Part shown: one piece after another, positions 35,913-44,527 of the stretch
Layout of the letters: every line of letters begins with the position of its first letter
Numbering within the stretch: position 1 is the stretch's first letter
DNA from: Enterovibrio sp051650965
Lineage (GTDB): Bacteria > Pseudomonadota > Gammaproteobacteria > Enterobacterales > Vibrionaceae
Assembly: GCA_051650965.1 (NCBI GenBank)
Contig: JBOFRL010000007.1
Span: 1 to 48,050, forward strand
DNA: 48,050 nucleotides
Direction of reading: 5' to 3'
The notes under the pieces: generated by a model
What the model was told of the DNA's origin: nothing
The model's database searches: none
Seen by the model: the letters and a program-made list of their open reading frames with translations, nothing else
Position numbers and translations under genes: made by a program

Positions 35913-37343
35913 ATGAGCGGATCGAATAAACAATCGGGTGAACAGTCCAACGCAACGAGCAACGAGCAGGCAGACACGGCCAACGCTCAAGCGCCTCTCG
36001 AGCAGCAGCCAGCAAGCCAAGTGAGCGAGCCTACAACCGAAGCAGTTAAAGAGCCTGAAACTAAAGCGGCTAGCGAGCCTGAAACCGAAGTGGCCGCAGT
36101 GCCTGAGGCGAAGGCGAGTCAAAAGCCAGCCAGCACAGATCTAGACCATCACGCTCGTGTTACACAAGCAGAAAAACCAAGCCCCATCCCAAAGCCAAAA
36201 TCATTGCATAAAAGCGAAGCTGAACATAAAGCGGCGTCACAATCCGAGCATAAAGAGTCGCATTCAAACACGAATAGCAAAGACGCTAAAGAAAGCTGCG
36301 CGAGTGATAAAAAGTGCAAGAAAGGAGGCACAGGACTGTCTCTACTTGCCATCGCGATGGTTGCAGGCCTTGGCGGGTTCATTTTCGCTTATGCGCATCC
36401 GAAAATTGCGCTGCAGCTTGAGCAGATGACAACATTGCAGGATGAAATCAACACCTTACGCAGCGAATTGGTCGCACAGGCGCAGCGTAATAGCACTCAG
36501 CTTACCAAGCTGCAAGAAGAGGCAAAATTTGCCCTGCAGCAAAGCGATAACTCTATCAGTTCGCTACAAAAAACTTTACTCGAGCTCAAGGGGCGCCGTC
36601 CTAACGACTGGCTGCTCGCTGAAGCGGACTTTTTGGTTAAGCGTGCTGGCCGGCAGATTTGGTTTGAACAAGACACGGTGACCGCAATTCGTCTGCTCGA
36701 GACTGCCGATCAGCGCATCTCTGAGCTTAACGACCCCTCGCTAACGCCGATCCGCCAAGCGATTGCCAGCGATATTCAAGAGCTTAAGTCTGTTGTGCGC
36801 GTTGATGCTGACGGCATTGTTCTCAAGTTGACCAGCTTGCAGCTGCGCGTGGATAAACTGCCGCTTTCGCATGTGCTAGTCGCACAGGAGCAAGAAGAGA
36901 AGGCCGAGCCGCCGCAAGTCTCTAATAACGTTGATAATTGGAAAGAAAATTTGCGCGCATCGCTGCTTAATTTCATCGACCAATTTATCACCTATCGCCG
37001 CCGTGACGGCAACGCGGTGCCGCTGCTAACCACCGCACAAACATTCTATCTGCAAGAAAACCTCAAAGCCAAACTGGCGCAGGCCATCAACGCGGTTTAT
37101 CGCGAAAACAGCGACCTTTACGGACAAGCGCTTGGCGTATCGCAGCAGTGGCTACACCGTTTTTACAATGTGGAAACGCCTGAAGTACAAAGCTTTTTAG
37201 CCGCGGTGCAAGAGCTTGAGCAGCAAACCATCAAGGTCGAGTACCCAAGCCAGCTGGCTAGCCAAACGATTTTGCAAGATGAGCTGTCGCGACGCTTACA
37301 GCGCGATCTGGGACTTTCTGCTGCGACAGGAGAGAGGCAATGA
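35913..37343 (+). CDS. hemX: HemX family membrane protein
   Basis: HemX is a bitopic inner membrane protein encoded with hemCD in many gammaproteobacteria. Its role is not settled. The 476-residue product has an unusually long N-terminal cytoplasmic part of about 138 residues, rich in Glu, Lys, Ala and Ser with repeated EPETK/EPETE segments, then one membrane helix (about 141-161), a periplasmic coiled coil (about 165-215) and the conserved WLLAEADFLVKRAGRQ. The ATG at 35913 has GGA seven bases ahead. It overlaps hemY by four bases. Confidence 0.9.
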   Translation: MSGSNKQSGEQSNATSNEQADTANAQAPLEQQPASQVSEPTTEAVKEPETKAASEPETEVAAVPEAKASQKPASTDLDHHARVTQAEKPSPIPKPKSLHKSEAEHKAASQSEHKESHSNTNSKDAKESCASDKKCKKGGTGLSLLAIAMVAGLGGFIFAYAHPKIALQLEQMTTLQDEINTLRSELVAQAQRNSTQLTKLQEEAKFALQQSDNSISSLQKTLLELKGRRPNDWLLAEADFLVKRAGRQIWFEQDTVTAIRLLETADQRISELNDPSLTPIRQAIASDIQELKSVVRVDADGIVLKLTSLQLRVDKLPLSHVLVAQEQEEKAEPPQVSNNVDNWKENLRASLLNFIDQFITYRRRDGNAVPLLTTAQTFYLQENLKAKLAQAINAVYRENSDLYGQALGVSQQWLHRFYNVETPEVQSFLAAVQELEQQTIKVEYPSQLASQTILQDELSRRLQRDLGLSAATGERQ

Positions 37344-38554
37344 TCAAATTACTGCTGCTCGTCGTTGTTCTGGTCGCGGGACTGTTTTTAGGCCCGCAAA
37401 TCGCCGGCAACCAAGGCTACGTGCTATTGTCGCTGGCCGATCAGACAATTGAAATGAGCGTTACCACGCTGGGCACCCTCATCTTTTTGCTGGTTATTGC
37501 CCTGTTTTTTATCGAATTTGTGATCCGCACGCTGCTAGGTTTGACGGGCTCGACCGGCCGCTGGCTGTCTGCGCGCAAGCAAAGCCGTGCGCGCCAGCTG
37601 ACCAACACCAGTTTGCTTAAGCTGTTTGAGGGCGAATGGCGTCAAGCGGAGAACTTGGCCGTTAAAGGCGCGGAGAATAGCGAAGCTTCACAAATCAACT
37701 ATTTGACCGCAGCGCAAGCGGCGCAAAACCGTGGCGACATCGAAAGCCGCGATCATTATTTGCACCAAGCCACGTTGGGCGATCCTGACAGCTTTGTCAC
37801 CAACTTGACGCGCGCAAAATTGCAGCATCAACAAGGACAGTACGAAGAGGCGCTAGCCAGCCTGCAAGCGTTAAGCAGCCAGCATCCGCGCAACACGATG
37901 CTCTTGTCGCTGCAAAAAGAGACGCTGCTGCAGCTGAAAGATTGGCAAGGGCTGCTGCAACTGCTGCCAAAATTGACCAAAGCGGAAATTCTCACCGCCA
38001 GCCAAGCGGAGCAACTTGAACTGCAAGCGCAGGGTAGCCTTATCACGCATATCGCTGAGCACAAACCTGCAAGCGAGCTGCTGGTGCATTGGAACAAGTT
38101 GTCGCGCACGACGCGCCAGCAGACGGTTTTGATCCGCGAAATATGCGGCGCTTTGATCAAAAAAGGCGAAAGCCAAGAAGCGTTTGCGATTTTAAGCACC
38201 AGCCTGAAAAAAGAGCCGCATGAAACGCTGATAGCGCAGCTTGCCCAGCTTGAACTGGCTGAGCTAAGCCCTGTGATCGCCTTACTTGAGCAGCTACAAC
38301 GCGATAAAAATGGCGCCGCGCCGCACCGTGCCTTAGCGCAAATTTATGTGCGCAAAGAGGCGTGGCAAGAAGCGCGCGCAGCTCTTGAAGCAGCGCTGGA
38401 GATTGATCCTAAGCTTGCCGACGTAGCGCTGCTGGCCGATGTACTTGAAAAGCTTGGCGATAAAGGCGCAATCGCGCAAATTTCGCAAAAAGCGTTGGAG
38501 CTTACGCGCAGCCAAAATCAATCGGTGCTGTTCCCCGCTAAACGCGACATCTAG
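37340..38554 (+). CDS. hemY: HemY protein, TPR-containing inner membrane protein
   Basis: HemY of the hemCDXY operon is an inner membrane protein with two N-terminal helices and a cytoplasmic or periplasmic TPR domain; a link with late haem steps has been proposed. The 404 residues start with hydrophobic helices (about 2-18 and 43-65), then LSARKQSRARQL and TPR-like helices, including a C-terminal repeat with ALEAALEIDPKLADVALLADVL. The start overlaps the hemX stop (ATGA). A terminator follows. It is unrelated to the protoporphyrinogen oxidase also called HemY. Confidence 0.92.
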   Translation: MIKLLLLVVVLVAGLFLGPQIAGNQGYVLLSLADQTIEMSVTTLGTLIFLLVIALFFIEFVIRTLLGLTGSTGRWLSARKQSRARQLTNTSLLKLFEGEWRQAENLAVKGAENSEASQINYLTAAQAAQNRGDIESRDHYLHQATLGDPDSFVTNLTRAKLQHQQGQYEEALASLQALSSQHPRNTMLLSLQKETLLQLKDWQGLLQLLPKLTKAEILTASQAEQLELQAQGSLITHIAEHKPASELLVHWNKLSRTTRQQTVLIREICGALIKKGESQEAFAILSTSLKKEPHETLIAQLAQLELAELSPVIALLEQLQRDKNGAAPHRALAQIYVRKEAWQEARAALEAALEIDPKLADVALLADVLEKLGDKGAIAQISQKALELTRSQNQSVLFPAKRDI

Positions 38555-38570
38555 CCTGCAATTACCCATA

Positions 38571-38596
38571 AAAAAACGCCCGTTTGGGCGTTTTTT
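38571..38596. terminator. Bidirectional terminator after hemY
   Basis: AAAAAACGCCC and GGGCGTTTTTT form a perfect 11-base-pair stem with a GTTT loop. The A and T runs make it work from both sides, between hemY and the converging DUF2750 gene. Confidence 0.95.
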
Positions 38597-38617
38597 ATTA
38601 CTCGCTGCATCACGTTT

Positions 38618-38980
38618 TTATTGCTGCATCGCTTGAAGCTGAATAAAAGCCTTTTCTATATCAAGCGGATCAAGCTCTTCCCCGACAAGATTGCTGTCCC
38701 AATCGATGCCAATCATCACCGCATCGTTGGCAAGCTCCACCAGCCAGATCTCCTGAAACTCTTCCAAGCTTATCGCAACCGGCGTGTAATTTTGCCATTC
38801 AGCGCTGCACTGTTTCTCCGCTGCTTGCTCACTGGTCCAAAAAGGGATCACATCCGTGTTTTCGTAAAGTGCTGACTCACACACGACCCAGCCACCTTCA
38901 GAATGCAGCCCCCACAACGTACCGTTTTCTTGTACTCTTTGGACAAACTCATTGATCACAGAAATATCGCTGATCGTCAT
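38618..38980 (-). CDS. DUF2750 family protein
   Basis: The 120-residue acidic product matches the DUF2750 family by the segments FVQRVQENGTLWGL, GWVVCES, DVIPFWTSEQAAEKQC, and IGIDWDSNLVGEELDP. The family is small, cytoplasmic and of unknown function. GGAGG stands four to five bases before the ATG, a strong ribosome site. It appears to be a single-gene unit ending at the hemY terminator. Confidence 0.85.
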   Translation of the reverse strand: MTISDISVINEFVQRVQENGTLWGLHSEGGWVVCESALYENTDVIPFWTSEQAAEKQCSAEWQNYTPVAISLEEFQEIWLVELANDAVMIGIDWDSNLVGEELDPLDIEKAFIQLQAMQQ

Positions 38981-39116
38981 GCCGCCTCCATGTGGACAAA
39001 CTTAAATCGACATTTTGACTTTATCGAGTAAATACAATAAGTAATGTAAAAATAATAAGAAAACAGGCTCCTTGTACTAGAAAGCCGCGCAATCAGCAAC
39101 GATCGTCAGTTTTGAG

Positions 39117-39890
39117 TCACTTTTCGTCCGTCATCGCCGCCTTTACATACACATCAAAGCGATTTTTTTTCGTTGCAATCTGCATGGTTGGCTTTTGATC
39201 TGCTAAAAAATTAGCAAAGCTTGGCCTTTTTACTACAACACGCTTGGTTGCCAACAAATAGGCGGGCGCAAACAGCGCATCGGCGTCCTCATCGCTGCCA
39301 ACCAGCGACTGAAAAGCGCGCATCTCTTTTTTCACCAGCGCCGATTTTTTGCGATGGGGAAACATCGGGTCGAGGTAGACCACATCAGGACGCGCCCCTT
39401 GCCAATGGGTCAGTGCGTGCGCACTGCCATTTGCACAAAAATGCAGCTGCATTCGCTCGCTCACCCAAGCGCCAATTTCGCTATCCAATTTCGCTCGCTG
39501 CAAGCCATCGGCAAGCAAAGCGGCGACAACATTGTTGCGCTCCACCATCTCGACCTTGCAGCCAAGCGACGCCAGTACAAAAGCGTCGCGGCCAAGCCCT
39601 GCAGTCGCATCAAGCACCAGCGGCGCCGCGCCCTTATTTAGTCCTACCGCTTTGGCGATCTCTTGCTGCTTTCCGCCGCCAAACTTGCGCCGATGCGCCG
39701 CGGCACCAGTTGCAAAATCGGCAAAAATGGCCCCCATTTGTGGATCGCACAGCCATTTTAACTCCAGCCGCTCTTCACTCAAGGCTAAGGCAAATTGCGC
39801 GTCATCTTGCGCTAAGATCTGCCAATCTGAGGCCAACTGTTGTAAACGTGCAAAAAGCTCTGCTGAGCTCGCCTCAAGACAAACTGACAT
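39117..39890 (-). CDS. rsmJ: 16S rRNA (guanine1516-N2)-methyltransferase
   Basis: RsmJ (YhiQ) methylates G1516 of 16S rRNA using S-adenosylmethionine. The 257-residue product has FATGAAAHRRKFGGGK, the SAM-binding VLDATAGLGRDAFVLASLG and the catalytic-loop DPMFPHRKKSALVKKEM, all family signatures. The ATG at 39890 is preferred to a TTG at 39911. It lies 48 bases after hemB on the same strand and may be cotranscribed with it. Confidence 0.93.
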   Translation of the reverse strand: MSVCLEASSAELFARLQQLASDWQILAQDDAQFALALSEERLELKWLCDPQMGAIFADFATGAAAHRRKFGGGKQQEIAKAVGLNKGAAPLVLDATAGLGRDAFVLASLGCKVEMVERNNVVAALLADGLQRAKLDSEIGAWVSERMQLHFCANGSAHALTHWQGARPDVVYLDPMFPHRKKSALVKKEMRAFQSLVGSDEDADALFAPAYLLATKRVVVKRPSFANFLADQKPTMQIATKKNRFDVYVKAAMTDEK

Positions 39891-39938
39891 CGATTTAAAT
39901 TTCCACAACAAAAATAAACAGTTTCAAACAAGCGCGCG

Positions 39939-40961
39939 TTAGCTATTTTTTTCGCTGCGCTCTTGCTGCAGCCAGATAGCCACTTGTTTGGCAAAATAGG
40001 TCAAAATTCCGTCCGCGCCGGCGCGCTTAAAGCAAAGCAGCGACTCCAGCACCGTTTCGCGCTCATTGAGCCAGCCATTTTGCGCCGCCGCTTTGTGCAT
40101 CGCATATTCGCCTGAAACTTGATACGCGAAAGTCGGCACCTGCAGCTCACTTTTGACGCGGCACACCACGTCGAGGTACGGCATGCCGGGCTTAACCATC
40201 ACCATGTCAGCGCCCTCTTGGACATCCATCGCCACCTCATGCAGCGCTTCATCGCTATTAGCCGGATCCATCTGGTAACTTTTTTTGTTACCGCCTTTCA
40301 GATTGCCTGCCGAGTTGACGGCGTCGCGAAATGGCCCGTAATACGCAGACGCATATTTGGCCGAGTAAGCCATGATCTGCGTGTTGACGAATTTTGCCTG
40401 CTCAAGCGCATTACGAATCGCGCCAATACGGCCATCCATCATGTCAGAAGGCGCGACCACGTCCGCTCCCGCTTTAGCGTGCGACAGCGCTTGTAAGATC
40501 AAAATTTGTGACGTTTCATCATTAAGCACATAGCCGCTCTCGTCGGTGACGCCGTCTTGCCCCGACAACGTGTAAGGATCAAGCGCTACATCGGTGATGA
40601 TGCCAAGCGCTGGCTCCTGCGCCTTAAGCGCCCGCACCGCGCGCTGCACCAACCCTTCATCGCTGTACGCTTCTTTAGCGCACGCCGACTTAAGCGTTTG
40701 CGGAACAACGGGAAAAATTGCAATAGCTGCGATCCCAAGGCGCACCAACTCGCGCGCCTCAAGCAATAGCTCATCGATAGAAAGCCGCTCAATACCCGGC
40801 ATGGACGCGATAGGCTCGCGACGCTTTTCTCCGTCCAACACAAATACCGGATAAATCAAATCGTTAACCGATAATTGATGCTCAGCGACCAAGCGGCGAC
40901 TAAATTCATGTTGGCGCAATCTGCGCATGCGGCGCGCCGGAAAAGCTCCCTGTATTGGCAT
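39939..40961 (-). CDS. hemB: Delta-aminolevulinic acid dehydratase (porphobilinogen synthase)
   Basis: HemB condenses two 5-aminolevulinates into porphobilinogen, the substrate of HemC. The Schiff-base lysines are Lys202 in MAYSAKYAS and Lys257 in VMVKPG. The active-site metal loop reads DVALDPYTLSGQDG (from 124), with no cysteines: it is the magnesium-type enzyme, as in Pseudomonas, not the three-cysteine zinc type of E. coli. The ATG at 40961 has GGAG seven bases ahead and gives 340 residues; the frame extends to 41039. Confidence 0.96.
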   Translation of the reverse strand: MPIQGAFPARRMRRLRQHEFSRRLVAEHQLSVNDLIYPVFVLDGEKRREPIASMPGIERLSIDELLLEARELVRLGIAAIAIFPVVPQTLKSACAKEAYSDEGLVQRAVRALKAQEPALGIITDVALDPYTLSGQDGVTDESGYVLNDETSQILILQALSHAKAGADVVAPSDMMDGRIGAIRNALEQAKFVNTQIMAYSAKYASAYYGPFRDAVNSAGNLKGGNKKSYQMDPANSDEALHEVAMDVQEGADMVMVKPGMPYLDVVCRVKSELQVPTFAYQVSGEYAMHKAAAQNGWLNERETVLESLLCFKRAGADGILTYFAKQVAIWLQQERSEKNS

Positions 40962-41300
40962 TGCTTTCTCCCATTTTTGCAATAAAAGCAGATGATAACC
41001 ACTTACGCGGTAAGATGCGATATTAAGCCCGCGCTTCACACAAAAAGAGCGCTGACCGCGAAAGCTTAGCGCACGCAGCGCCCGTTAGCGGCAAAGCTTG
41101 CAGAGTCGCAGGCGCGTGTAGCTCAAAATGGGATAAAACACTTAAAAAAGAAAAGATCCGCAGGGAAAAATAAAGGAAGAGAAGAGCGCTTTTGCTGACA
41201 AAAAAGCAAAGCGATAAACGGCTGTTTATCGCTTCTCTTGCGCATGACACTGCGTGACAGCAGCGTGCATTGTATTTAGCTTGCCGCGCAAGCTATGCTG
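40962..41300. other. Intergenic region between ubiB and hemB
   Basis: This region of 339 bases has no gene that I can support. It holds the ubiB terminator (41199-41233), a seven-base-pair hairpin right after ubiB (41278-41294, AGCTTGC/GCAAGCT) and, on its left, the upstream region of hemB. In vibrios and relatives tatABC and tatD stand here. No Tat-like coding remnant was recognised. Confidence 0.6.
41199..41233 (-). terminator. Terminator of the ubiE-ubiJ-ubiB operon
   Basis: AGCGATAAAC and GTTTATCGCT form a perfect ten-base-pair stem with a four-base loop, followed on the minus strand by TTGCTTTTTT. It lies about 70 bases after the ubiB stop. Confidence 0.9.
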
Positions 41301-42935
41301 CTACTTATTCATCGCGCGCCACGCCAAAAGCCAGCTCACCAGCGCGCCCGCTCCCATCATCAACGGCCCACGCGTCTCGCCATCTTGATACAAAAGCACC
41401 GCCAAAATCAGCAGCACCGCACCAACGCCAAATAAAAATTTGCCGCGGTTATGCATGCGCTGCGTCTGCATGTAGTCGCGATAGACCGAATCGATGCGCT
41501 GCTCAAACTGCTGCCCGTGCGCCAGCGCGCCGTAAATAAGCTCCGGCAACTGCGGCAGTTTGCTCGTCCAAAGTGGCACTTTATCTTGGATGGCGTTTAG
41601 CAGCGCCTGCGGCCCGATCTGCTCGTTCACCCAATTATCCAAAAACGGCTTAGCCGTGCCCCACAGATCAAGCTGCGGATAAAGCTGTCGCCCCAACCCT
41701 TCCACATACAGCAGCGTTTTTTGCAGCAAAACCAGCTGCGGCTGCACCTGCATGTTAAAACGGCGCGCGGTATTAAACAGGTTTAGCAACACATGGCCAA
41801 ACGAAATGTCGCCAAGTTGTTTTTCAAAAATGGGCTCGCACACCGTGCGAATGGCCGCTTCGAAGTCGTTGATATTAGTATCAAAAGGAACCCAGCCCGA
41901 CGCCACGTGCAGCTGCGCCACCTTGCGGTAATCGCGGCAAAAAAAGGCTAGAAAATTTTCCGCCAGATAGCGCTTATCTTCGCTGTTTAATGTGCCAACA
42001 ATGCCGCAATCGATGCCAATCCAAGTGGGATCTTCTGGCGTCTCATAAGAGACAAACACATTGCCCGGATGCATGTCGGCGTGGAAAAAACTGTCGCGAA
42101 ATACTTGCGTGAAAAAAACCTGCACGCCGCGTTCAGCCAGCAGCTTAAGATCGACCCCGTGCGCCTTGAGCCCGTCAAGATCGGCCACGCCGATGCCGTA
42201 AATGCGCTCCGACACCATCACCGTTTTACGACAAAAATCGCTATAAACTTCAGGGATATACAATATGCGGTCGTTTTCAAAATTGCGCCGTAGCTGAATA
42301 GCATTGGCCGCCTCGCAGCGCAGATCAAGCTCCGTAATGAGCGTTTTTTCATATTCCGCCACCACCTCGACCGGCCGTAGCCGCTGAGTTTGCGGCACCA
42401 AACGCACCAACATGCGCGCAAGGCGAAACATCAATTTCACATCTTGCGCAATGATCGCTTCAATATCTGGCCGCAACACTTTGATCACAACCTGTTGTTG
42501 CGATGAAAGCAGCGTCGCGGTGTGCACCTGCGCTATCGACGCGCTCGCCAGCGGCTTTGGATCAAAATCGGCAAACCACTGCTCAAGCTTGCCGCCTAGC
42601 GCTTGCTCAATTTGCGCGCGCGCCAGCTCGCTGGAAAAAGGGGCCACCTTGTCTTGCAGCAGCGCCAGCTGATCGGCAATTTCCGCGGGGAATAGGTCGC
42701 GCCGCGTAGAAAGCATCTGGCCAAATTTTATCCAAACGGGGCCAAGCTCTTGTAATGCAAGGCGCAGCCGCTCGCCCGGCGCTTTTTCGTGATGGCTGTT
42801 TTTTAGCCAAAACAGCGCGCGGCGCGGGTAGAAAAATTGACTTTGCGTGACAGACTCCGGCAGCAGGGCGTCGATGCCATACTCCAAAAGCACTCGCACA
42901 ATGCGATAAAAACGGCGAATTTCAGTGGGCGTCAT
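41301..42935 (-). CDS. ubiB: Ubiquinone biosynthesis kinase-like protein UbiB
   Basis: UbiB is an atypical protein-kinase-like ATPase needed for ubiquinone synthesis, anchored in the inner membrane. The 544 residues (E. coli 546) include the family KxGQ motif in WIKFGQMLSTR (Lys70-Gln73), ASIAQVH, VIKVLRP, the catalytic-loop HADMHPGNVF and the metal-binding IDCGIVG. Two C-terminal membrane helices follow. The ATG at 42935 overlaps the ubiJ end by 14 bases and has GAGG six bases ahead. Confidence 0.96.
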   Translation of the reverse strand: MTPTEIRRFYRIVRVLLEYGIDALLPESVTQSQFFYPRRALFWLKNSHHEKAPGERLRLALQELGPVWIKFGQMLSTRRDLFPAEIADQLALLQDKVAPFSSELARAQIEQALGGKLEQWFADFDPKPLASASIAQVHTATLLSSQQQVVIKVLRPDIEAIIAQDVKLMFRLARMLVRLVPQTQRLRPVEVVAEYEKTLITELDLRCEAANAIQLRRNFENDRILYIPEVYSDFCRKTVMVSERIYGIGVADLDGLKAHGVDLKLLAERGVQVFFTQVFRDSFFHADMHPGNVFVSYETPEDPTWIGIDCGIVGTLNSEDKRYLAENFLAFFCRDYRKVAQLHVASGWVPFDTNINDFEAAIRTVCEPIFEKQLGDISFGHVLLNLFNTARRFNMQVQPQLVLLQKTLLYVEGLGRQLYPQLDLWGTAKPFLDNWVNEQIGPQALLNAIQDKVPLWTSKLPQLPELIYGALAHGQQFEQRIDSVYRDYMQTQRMHNRGKFLFGVGAVLLILAVLLYQDGETRGPLMMGAGALVSWLLAWRAMNK

Positions 42936-43566
42936 CCAAACCTCTGTGAGCCGCGATTTTTTGTTCAAATTTGTCCAGCCGCTCCTGCAGCGCGTCCACA
43001 TCATCGTGCAGGCGCGTCACGCAGTCCGCAAAATAGGCCACTTCTAGCGCATTGGGCGACAGGCGCCACTCCTCAATGACCAGCTGCGACACATAATGCT
43101 GCTGACGCTTGAGCTGCTTTTGCATCACGCTGAAGAGCGATTTGCCACTTTGCACCAGCGAGTGCGCGGCGACATCGCCAATGTAGCGCGAAATCCACTC
43201 TTCCAGATCAAAACCCACCTCTTCAAGCAGCGCGCAAAACTGCAGCAGCACGTCAATGTCGCCAGAGAGATCAAGCTTGCCCTCTTTAAGCAGCCCCGCA
43301 AGCAGTGCCTTATCCTGCAATTTTGCCAGCAGCGTAACCGGCAGCGACAACTGGCAGTCCACCTCGCCCGCAAATTGCGCGATCACGTCGATTTCTTGAG
43401 CAAAAACAAAAATCAGCGGCTTTTTCAAATCGCTAAAATAAAGCCGCAGCACCTTTCCTTGCAGCCGCGCAAGACGGCGCAAACTCTCTTCGCTAGCGTC
43501 AAGCAAGAGCGTGTTGACACCCTTTTTGATAAGCTGCGCAACTAAAGGATCTAAAGGTTCAAACAT
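42922..43566 (-). CDS. ubiJ: Ubiquinone biosynthesis accessory factor UbiJ
   Basis: UbiJ has an N-terminal SCP2 lipid-binding domain and with UbiK helps assemble the soluble Ubi complex that matures the lipid-soluble intermediates. The 214-residue product shows GKVLRLYFSDLKKPLIF, LDLSGDIDVLLQFCALLEE and a C-terminal helical stretch ending in DDVDALQERLDKFEQKI, as in the family. It lies between ubiE and ubiB, nine bases after ubiE, in the conserved operon. Confidence 0.93.
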   Translation of the reverse strand: MFEPLDPLVAQLIKKGVNTLLLDASEESLRRLARLQGKVLRLYFSDLKKPLIFVFAQEIDVIAQFAGEVDCQLSLPVTLLAKLQDKALLAGLLKEGKLDLSGDIDVLLQFCALLEEVGFDLEEWISRYIGDVAAHSLVQSGKSLFSVMQKQLKRQQHYVSQLVIEEWRLSPNALEVAYFADCVTRLHDDVDALQERLDKFEQKIAAHRGLDDAH

Positions 43567-43575
43567 CTGTTTTCT

Positions 43576-44379
43576 CTAAAATTTGTAACCACGATGCAGC
43601 GCCACGATGCCGCCGGTTAAGTTGAAATAGCGCGTATGCTCAAAGCCGGCCTCTTGCAACATCTGCTCCAGCGTTTGTTGATCGGGATGCATACGGATAG
43701 ATTCTGCCAGATAGCGGTAACTGTCCGCGTCATTGGCGATAACGTGCCCAAGTTTTGGCAATAAATGGAAAGAGTAAGCGTCGTAGGCCTTGTTCAGCGG
43801 CTCAAAAATGGGCTTAGAAAACTCCAGCACCAACAGGCGCCCGCCCGGCTTTAGCACGCGAAACATCGAGCGCAGCGCGCGCGCTTTGTCCGTAACGTTG
43901 CGCAGGCCAAAACTGATGGTGATGCAGTCAAAATAGTCGTCCGCGAACGGCAACTCTTCCGCGTTTGCCTGTACATAGCTGATATTGCCGACAATTCCCG
44001 CATCGCGCAGCTTAGCGCGGCCAATTTCCAGCATCGACTGATTGATATCAGCCAGCACCACCTGCCCCGTTTCGCCCACTATTTTGGAAAATTGCGCGCT
44101 AAGATCGCCCGTGCCGCCAGCTAAATCGAGCACGCGCTGGCCACGCCGCACGCCACTGCAATCAAGAGTAAAGCGCTTCCACAAACGGTGAATGCCAAAT
44201 GACATCACGTCATTCATCACATCATATTTGGCCGCAACGCGGTGAAAGACGCCCGCGACCAGTTTTTGCTTCTCGCTGGTCGGGACCGTGGAAAAACCAA
44301 AATGCGTTACAGGCGCATCCTGAGGCTGATCGGCGCAAGACGGCGCAGCGCAAGGCGACTCTTGAGGTTGGCGGCTCAT
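43576..44379 (-). CDS. ubiE: Ubiquinone/menaquinone biosynthesis C-methyltransferase
   Basis: UbiE methylates the ring carbon of demethylmenaquinol and of 2-polyprenyl-6-methoxybenzoquinol with S-adenosylmethionine. The product has THFGF, VAAKYDVMNDVMSFGIHRLW, the SAM-binding LDLAGGTGDLSAQFS, TISFGLRNVTD and ends in VALHRGYKF. The ATG at 44379 has GGA seven bases ahead and gives 267 residues, about 16 more than E. coli because of an N-terminal extension with several Cys, Pro and Gln. ATGs at 44394 and 44391 are alternatives. First gene of the ubi operon. Confidence 0.96.
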   Translation of the reverse strand: MSRQPQESPCAAPSCADQPQDAPVTHFGFSTVPTSEKQKLVAGVFHRVAAKYDVMNDVMSFGIHRLWKRFTLDCSGVRRGQRVLDLAGGTGDLSAQFSKIVGETGQVVLADINQSMLEIGRAKLRDAGIVGNISYVQANAEELPFADDYFDCITISFGLRNVTDKARALRSMFRVLKPGGRLLVLEFSKPIFEPLNKAYDAYSFHLLPKLGHVIANDADSYRYLAESIRMHPDQQTLEQMLQEAGFEHTRYFNLTGGIVALHRGYKF

Positions 44380-44471
44380 TGCAGGATCCATCATCAAATA
44401 ATGTACATGTAGTGTACGTTATCCTGCTGCTTGATACAAAACTTCGCATAAATTTGCGCTTAGCGGCGGTG

Positions 44472-44501
44472 GAAAAAGAAAAAGCGCCGCAAAGCGGCGC
44501 T
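44472..44501 (-). terminator. Strong terminator after the coiled-coil gene
   Basis: AGCGCCGC and GCGGCGCT form an eight-base-pair stem with a three-base loop, followed on the minus strand by TTTTCTTTTT. It lies 27 bases past the stop of the coiled-coil gene and shields ubiE from its transcription. Confidence 0.92.
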
Positions 44502-44527
44502 CGATCTGATCGTTGATAAAAGGAAAA

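Noticed and set aside
39221..39898. 225-codon frame antisense to rsmJ
   Set aside because: It mirrors the reading of a well-supported gene; its length is explained by the few stops in the complementary frame of GC-rich codons.
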